A program made the translations under genes and the position numbers. 64,000 bases of DNA from Proteromonas lacertae (taxonomy: Eukaryota; Sar; Bigyra; Opalinata; Proteromonadidae), in assembly GCA_002245135.1 (NCBI GenBank), contig NGBS01000318.1:25470-89469 (forward strand). Reading direction: 5' to 3'. The notes under the pieces were generated by a model. The model worked only from the letters and a program-made list of their open reading frames with translations. It was not told the DNA's origin and ran no database searches. Positions 57,301 through 64,000 of this stretch are shown in pieces (the stretch's first letter is position 1; each line of letters starts with the position of its first letter).

Positions 57301-60300
57301 GGAATATTAATGGAAAGTGAGAAATATGAAGTGAAAGAGTTTTATGAAATAGAAAATGAAACTGAAAAGTCGTTCTTAATCGAAAATGAGAATAACAACA
57401 ACTCATTCGATTTAAACACATCATATAATGAGATAATTACATTGAAAGAAGAAGATAATAAAGAAGAAGAAGAAAGTAAATTAGAGAAATCATTAATGAT
57501 AGATGGAATGAAAGTAGAAGAAAATCATTTCGAATTAAAAGAATTCAAAATGGAAGATAATGAAAATGATTCAATATTAATAGAAAGAATAGAAAGATCA
57601 TCAAATGGTTTAGGAGTTGCAATACCTATAAATTCCGAATCTGTTGATATGAATAAAGAATTGAAAGTGATAGAATATGATATAGTTGATATAAAAGAAG
57701 AAGAAAGTAAACTAGAGAATAGTATAATGATAGAAAAATATGAATTGAAAGAGAATAAATATGAGATGAAAGACATGTTTAAAGCTGAGAAAGCTGAATT
57801 AGAGAATTCCATACTGATTATGAAAGAAGGTAAAGTAAAATCAGCAGAAGTGAAAGAAAGAGATGAATATAAACTGGAGAAGTCTGAATTGATGAATGGA
57901 ATATTAATGGAAAGTGAGAAATATGAAGTGAAAGAGTTTTATGAAATAGAAAATGAAACTGAAAAGTCGTTCTTAATCGAAAATGAGAATAACAACAACT
58001 CATTCGATTTAAATTTAAGTGAATCATTTAATGATTATATTTGTGTAGAATATAAAGAAAGTGAGATAGTGAATATGAAATGTAAAGAGATAGAAAAAGA
58101 AGATGTAATATACAAATGTGAAATAATTTCAAACAATTCAATTTTGAGTAAAAGAGGATTAAGAAGAATGAGAATACATAATAAAAATGAAGAAGAAAAT
58201 GAATTAAAACTGAAAGAAAAGTATGAAACAACAGAAAGTGGTTTAATAGAAGATGAATGTGAAGAAGAAAGTGAATATGTAGATGTAGATGTAGATGTAG
58301 ATAATGAAGAAATAGTAAATCTATCAATATCGATGAGTCAAACTGATTTAATCTATAAAGAAGAAGAAGAAATGACGAAAGAAGATAATAGATTAGAGAC
58401 ATCTGAATTAATAAATATAAATGATATAAAATCTAATAAATATGAAGAAAAAGAATTTAAGATAGAAGAAAGTGAAAGTGTATTATTTTTAATAATGAAC
58501 GATAGTAAAGTAAAATTTGATGCCAATATAATACTTGATTCATTATCGATATTAGAAGATCACAATGATTTAATATTCAAAGAAAGTGAAGTAAAAGCAG
58601 AAAATAAGCTAGAGAATAGTATAATGATAGAAAAATATGAATTGAAAGAGAATAAATATGAGATGAAAGACATGTTTAAAGCTGAGAAAGCTGAATTAGA
58701 GAATTCCATACTGATTATGAAAGAAGGTAAAGTAAAATCAGCAGAAGTGAAAGAAAGAGATGAATATAAACTGGAGAAGTCTGAATTGATGAATGGAATA
58801 TTAATGGAAAGTGAGAAATATGAAGTGAAAGAGTTTTATGAAATAGAAAATGAAACTGAAAAGTCGTTCTTAATCGAAAATGAGAATAACAACAACTCAT
58901 TCGATTTAAACACATCATATAATGAGATAATTACATTGAAAGAAGAAGATAATAAAGAAGAAGAAGAAAGTAAATTAGAGAAATCATTAATGATAGATGG
59001 AATGAAAGTAGAAGAAAATCATTTCGAATTAAAAGAATTCAAAATGGAAGATAATGAAAATGATTCAATATTAATAGAAAGAATAGAAAGATCATCAAAT
59101 GGTTTAGGAGTTGCAATACCTATAAATTCCGAATCTGTTGATATGAATAAAGAATTGAAAGTGATAGAATATGATATAGTTGATATAAAAGAAGAAGAAA
59201 GTAAACTAGAGAATAGTATAATGATAGAAAAATATGAATTGAAAGAGAATAAATATGAGATGAAAGACATGTTTAAAGCTGAGAAAGCTGAATTAGAGAA
59301 TTCCATACTGATTATGAAAGAAGGTAAAGTAAAATCAGCAGAAGTGAAAGAAAGAGATGAATATAAACTGGAGAAGTCTGAATTGATGAATGGAATATTA
59401 ATGGAAAGTGAGAAATATGAAGTGAAAGAGTTTTATGAAATAGAAAATGAAACTGAGAAATCGTTCTTAATCGAAAATGAGAATAACAACAACTCATTCG
59501 ATTTAAACACATCATATAATGAGATAATTACATTGAAAGAAGAAGATAATAAAGAAGAAGAAGAAAGTAAATTAGAGAAATCATTAATGATAGATGGAAT
59601 GAAAGTAGAAGAAAATCATTTCGAATTAAAAGAATTCAAAATGGAAGATAATGAAAATGATTCAATATTAATAGAAAGAATAGAAAGATCATCAAATGGT
59701 TTAGGAGTTGCAATACCTATAAATTCCGAATCTGTTGATATGAATAAAGAATTGAAAGTGATAGAATATGATATAGTTGATATAAAAGAAGAAGAAAGTA
59801 AACTAGAGAATAGTATAATGATAGAAAAATATGAATTGAAAGAGAATAAATATGAGATGAAAGACATGTTTAAAGCTGAGAAAGCTGAATTAGAGAATTC
59901 CATACTGATTATGAAAGAAGGTAAAGTAAAATCAGCAGAAGTGAAAGAAAGAGATGAATATAAACTGGAGAAGTCTGAATTGATGAATGGAATATTAATG
60001 GAAAGTGAGAAATATGAAGTGAAAGAGTTTTATGAAATAGAAAATGAAACTGAAAAGTCGTTCTTAATCGAAAATGAGAATAACAACAACTCATTCGATT
60101 TAAACACTTCTTATAAAGAAGAAGAGAATGTATTAGAGAAGTCTGAAGTAATTGAATGTGACTATTTACCTCAGAGTGAATATGAATATAAAGAGTTTAA
60201 TATTAACAAAGATGAAGGATCTGTTCTTATTAGAGAAATAAATGAAATTATATCAGAAAATAATCTTCTACCAAAACTCACTACACAAACATTTGAAGTT

Positions 60301-61764
60301 ATTTCTGTTAACAAAGATGTTATTACTGATGAAAATCAATTAAATGAAAGTATAGTAATAGATAATACAGATGAAGAAGATGTTAATAAATTGGAATGTA
60401 GATATAAAGAATTCAAACCAAATAATGAAATTAGTTCAGTTGTCTATCAAGTAAATCAATCAAAGAATAATTATGCTGTGAAATGCAATGTAATATCTAC
60501 TGAGAAATTTGAATTAAATCAATCAACTTGTGAAGATGGTATATTTAAAGTAGATGAATCAAATACTTCTATTGTGTATGAAACCTCTAAACATCCAAAT
60601 TCAGATGGTTTAGTTGTAAATAACCCTAATAAACTTGATATTTCTATTATTTATAATGAAGAAAAAGAGGAATTAAAGGATGATAATAAACCACAACATT
60701 TTTTTTCAAGTGTTATTGTAACTACAAATAAGTTCACTGATATTGATGAGAATCAACAAATGAATGAGTCACAGTATGAAGTTAAAGATTTTACACCAGA
60801 AGTATCTGAAATATCCATAATTTATGAACCAAATAATTACAATGAAAAGGAATTTGAAGATCTGAATATATCAAATTGCGATATAATCAATTTAGAATAT
60901 GAAGATATAGAGAATGATGATGTTAATCCTCAGATGTTTAAATCATCAATTAAAGGAAATGATTTCTTTAACTTAATACCATTAGCATATGAAGATAAGA
61001 TAATAAATAGTAATGAATTTACTTCAGAATCTGTATTATATGATGTTAATAAGCAAATGAAAGTTGATAATATCAATTTGAGTTATTTATCAGAAGAACA
61101 AATATCAATAATAGAAAATGAGAATGAGAAACAACTGAATGTAATAAGATATAATACAATTGATTATGAGTCGAATGAAATAATGAACAGTCCAGACAAT
61201 TCAGACTCAAAATTAGAATATTCTGCAAATGATTTGGTATTTTGTGAATCAGACAATAATAATAATATCAATAAAGAAAATGAAAATTACTCCTTACCAA
61301 TTGAATTATCAAAATCACTAAAAAGAATAAAAGAATTATACACAAATTATCAAGAATTATTAAAAGAAAACAATTTGAAACTTAATCACAGTTATATGAA
61401 TCTCTTTAAACATGTAACAAAAATAGCAATGGAATCATTGAATTTAGATTGGAAGAAGAAAGTGAAGATATTAGGAAAGAACTATAAGTCATTTATTGAG
61501 ATTTTAATGGAGTATATCGACTATTTGGAGAATTTAGTTCAGACAAATAACATTGAAATACCAGATAGTACAGAACATCAGAATTATACAATAAACAGAG
61601 CAAATCTAGAAGCTGCTAGTAGTGTTCATAAAAGTTTGAGTCATGGAAATACTACTATGAATGAAACACTTAATTCACTTCCTATACCAAATAGTTTATT
61701 ATCTTTAGATAGTATTTTGAATGAATATAATAAAGAAGTTGTGTCAATAATTAAATTTATGTAA
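51370..61764 (+). CDS. Giant acidic repeat protein, about 3,417 aa, N-terminal zinc-ribbon-like motif
   Basis: Five exons. Introns at 51485-51514, 52105-52134, 52270-52308 and 52975-53016 all keep the frame, and the last exon is 8,748 nt. The N-terminus has NRNCPNCSCSIF...CKACGHPH, a four-Cys zinc-ribbon-like pair. A Ser/Pro/Tyr-rich disordered region follows, then a coiled coil (LIQQLNELKAQAEKEDLIRK). From about residue 530 on, the protein is Glu/Lys/Asn/Ser-rich with the recurring motif YExKEFxIExxExxSxLI. The centre is a mosaic of near-identical 300-900 bp modules. The C-terminal 160 residues are helical (KRIKELYTNYQELLKENNLK, WKKKVKILGKNYKSFIEILM). The sense strand is extremely purine-rich. 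There is no membrane segment. It could be a structural scaffold; I recognise no family. Confidence 0.85.
54724..60105 (+). repeat. Mosaic coding repeat array, modules A (8x), B (4x), C (3x)
   Basis: Module A (about 100 codons, LENSIMIEKYELKENKYEMK to the NENNNNSFDLN end) starts at 54724, 55321, 56218, 57115, 57712, 58609, 59206 and 59803. Spacers between successive A copies give periods of 597 bp (spacer B, TSYNEIITLKEEDNKEEEES onward) or 897 bp (spacer C, LSESFNDYICVEYKESEIVN onward). The order is A-B-A-C-A-C-A-B-A-C-A-B-A-B-A. Copies look identical at nucleotide level except rare changes (for example GAGAAA for GAAAAG near 59457). All periods are multiples of three. Diverged C-like copies occur upstream at about 53750-54260 and 53290-53460. 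Confidence 0.93.
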
Positions 61765-61866
61765 ATATTTAACTTATTTAATTAACCCTGTTTTATTGTG
61801 ATTATTTTAGTGATTTTATAAAATAGAAATTAATTAAAGAGATAATTAATATTTGTAATGATATCT

Positions 61867-64000
61867 TTACACCCTAACCTTTTCTCCATTTTTATTTCCA
61901 CTTTTATCTTTATTACTGGATGGAAGAATTATTCTCTCATTAGATGATGGTAGAATTACCTTTTCTTTGGTTGATGGTGGAAGTGTTACTCTTTCTTTGA
62001 TTATTCAAAATCATCAATCACATTAGGATTATTATTATTGTTCATATTCACATTAGTCATTTCTACTTCACACTCATTATTATCACTTTTCTTTTTATTA
62101 ATATTTCCATTTGTTCTGTTCACACTTTTTCGATTTATAAATAGACATACAATTATAATAAATGAGATTAATAATATACATCCAACTGCTATTAATAATA
62201 TTAAATATAGATTATTGTTTTCTTTCTTATCTTTTTCAGAAGATGATGAATCATCTATTTCTGTTATTATTTCTATAAAACAATTACATAAATCTGAATT
62301 ATTATCACATTGATTCTTTATTTCTTTTTCTAATTCATTATAATTTTGAGATAAATATTTAATTATTGATTTTGTTGAATTATATTCATTTTCTGTTACA
62401 GTTAATGTTGCTTTTAAATTGAATTCTGATAAGATTCTCATTCTTCTTTTCACTATTTCAATAACTATTTGTGAACTTGGAATTATTAATCCATGTTGTT
62501 CTAATACTTTATCTAAGGATTGTTGAATTATAAACAAATCATTTACTATTAAAGAAGCAACTTTCATAAAAATATAAAAGAATAAATCAATCATTTTGTT
62601 AGGTGGATTAATATTTGTTATGTCAACATCAGTATTAGTAATGGTAGGTATGTTGCTTGTTGCCGGATTAACAGAAGTCGGAATATCTTTAGTTGGTATA
62701 ATAGTTGACGGATATTGAGTAGTTGGTATTTGGGTTGTTGGTGTATCAGTATCAGGTTTAGCAGTGGTAGGTTTGATAGTTGTTGGTTTGATAGTAGTTG
62801 GTTTAACTGTCGTTGGCATAATAGTGGTTGGTTTTATTGTAGATGGTGATTCTGTTGTGGGAGTAAAATGTGGTTGTATTTCAAAAACTATTTTAGAATA
62901 GTATTTGGTAGAATCTTTTGAAGCTGTTATCTTATAATTTCGTTCTTTATTTTCTTCCATCAATCTTCCTGATATTTCACCTGTCGTTTCAGATATTGAT
63001 ATACCATTTGGCAATGATGGTTCGATTGAAAATTTAAATCCATCTAATACTACATTCTTATTTAATATTGTATTTGATAGCTTATCATTTACATTATAAA
63101 CATTCACAAATCGATGAATAGATAAATGGAAATGGTTGATTTGTAAAGAACCAATTATTTGGAATTGATATATATAATCCGTATCCAGTACTATCATATA
63201 GAAATTCTAGTTCTTTTTATATTATCATTTTCACTTTTCTTATACACCATTCTCAATCTATACAACTGCTTTAATAATCTTATATTCTTGTCTATTTGAT
63301 GATTTCCAAATCCTTTTCCTTCTATTAATATTGAACCAATTTCTACTCGACAGTAATCATAGCATTTTATTCTCAATCTATAGTATTCACTTTTATCTAT
63401 ATATATATATCCTACATAATCAAACTACAAAAGAATTAGTCATTGTTGATGGTAATCCATTCCACATTTCTTCATTCTTTGAATGAAATATTGAAGATTC
63501 TTCAACTCTCTCCAATATCAATTTTGAGTCAACTATAGATTCTGGATCTTCAATAAATCAACATTCACTTTTTGCTCACATTATAATATTTTACTAATAA
63601 ACCATTAATTTTGTTTCTAGTCTCATTCTCATTATAACAGATTATTTGAATATGAGTTTTACTTATATCAATTTCACTTCTAGATTGGATTTCGATTGAT
63701 TTGAATTCATTGTCACAATGTGTTGGATATCCACACAAAACTCCATCTAATCTAATATTCAAACCAGATATCGATGGAGTCATTATCCATTTTGATGGAT
63801 ATCCTTCATAAGAAGGTGCTATTTTTTGCTCACTCCTTCTTCATATACTATTGTATCAACTCCATATGATAAATGAGTCAATAAGAATCCACCATTATAC
63901 ATAATTGCATTTATATTAGATTTTATACCACTTGGATTAGTATAATAAGCATTAAAACCATTCTCACCTGTTCCACCAAAAGATAAATATCCAACTATAT
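61867..64000 (-). CDS. Putative type I surface membrane protein, 3' part, with frame breaks
   Basis: The main frame (63197-62001) has a He_PIG-type Ig-like segment (EPSLPNGISISETTGEISGR), a Thr/Pro mucin-like stalk of KPTTI repeats, an extracellular SEA-like region (VKRRMRILSEFNLKATLTVT), a transmembrane helix (LYLILLIAVGCILLISFIII) and an Asn/Lys-rich tail. Upstream pieces encode SFGGTGENGFNAYYTNPSG, WIMTPSISGLNIRLDGVLCG and IKCYDYCRVEIGSILIEGKG in other frames. Some breaks may be introns (such as a GTTTATTAG...TTGAAG one near 63560-63612), others one-base indels (an AAAAAA run near 63825). Past the stop at 62001 a different frame reads VTLPPSTKEKVILPSSNERI to 61867. The gene continues beyond the window. 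It may be an adhesin; possibly a decaying family member. Confidence 0.55.

Noticed and set aside
54624-60094. Repeated minus-strand open frames of about 60-124 aa opposite the giant repeat gene
   Set aside because: They are the antisense of the same purine-rich repeat modules, recur with the same 597/897 bp spacing, and have Leu/Ser/Phe/His-rich shadow composition. The plus-strand frame is continuous over 8.7 kb.
54724-60105. CRISPR-like regular array
   Set aside because: The units are 300-900 bp, protein-coding and multiples of three, with no short direct repeats and unique spacers. The sequence is eukaryotic.

Overview
This is a stretch of nuclear chromosome from an AT-rich, intron-rich, single-celled eukaryote. 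The evidence is spliceosomal introns with GTATAT-type donors and TATAG/TTAG acceptors, a eukaryotic tRNA-Glu, and eukaryote-specific families (Piezo, MO25, alpha/gamma-SNAP, MON1, IP5 2-kinase, ceramide synthase, sideroflexin, CPAP/SAS-4). Introns are extremely short, mostly 25-45 nt and some apparently 21-26 nt. Gln/Asn/Pro-rich tracts are common. The CPAP/SAS-4-like gene suggests a lineage that builds centrioles or basal bodies, and three sideroflexins suggest conventional mitochondria. I cannot place the organism. A zoosporic fungus relative or an amoebozoan-like protist would both fit (inference only). Layout: 1-8.4 kb is the right-hand part of a Polinton/Maverick DNA transposon whose left part lies outside the window. 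It carries an adenain-like protease, a retroviral-type integrase, a protein-primed family B DNA polymerase and three orphan genes, then a GGGAAAGC tandem repeat and an AACCGTT-rich tract near its probable end. 8.7-9.6 kb holds a broken protein kinase and an orphan ORF. 9.7-23.5 kb is a compact block of housekeeping and signalling genes: IP5 2-kinase, MO25, a degenerate kinesin with proline-rich and coiled-coil regions, SNAP, an LRR pseudokinase, a C2H2 zinc-finger protein and a coiled-coil protein. 23.9-32.5 kb holds a two-NTPase/two-SAP protein of Crinkler/RHS style and several unrecognised genes. 32.5-37 kb has tRNA-Glu(CTC), ceramide synthase, an SR-related protein and CPAP/SAS-4. 37-45.1 kb is one Piezo channel gene with a fibronectin type III domain inside it. 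45.5-49.3 kb is a tandem triplet of sideroflexin genes, followed by MON1. 51.4-61.8 kb is one giant gene (about 3,417 aa) dominated by a near-identical mosaic of three repeat modules. 61.9-64 kb is the 3' part of a surface membrane protein gene. Gene density is very high: intergenic gaps are often 50-400 bp and divergent promoters are tiny. A TTCGTTTCA-like element sits just upstream of several start codons, in host genes and in the Polinton. Several otherwise conserved genes carry apparent one-base frame breaks (SNAP, third sideroflexin, Piezo, IP5 2-kinase, NTPase, surface protein). I cannot tell assembly indels from real mutations or unusual decoding by inspection alone.
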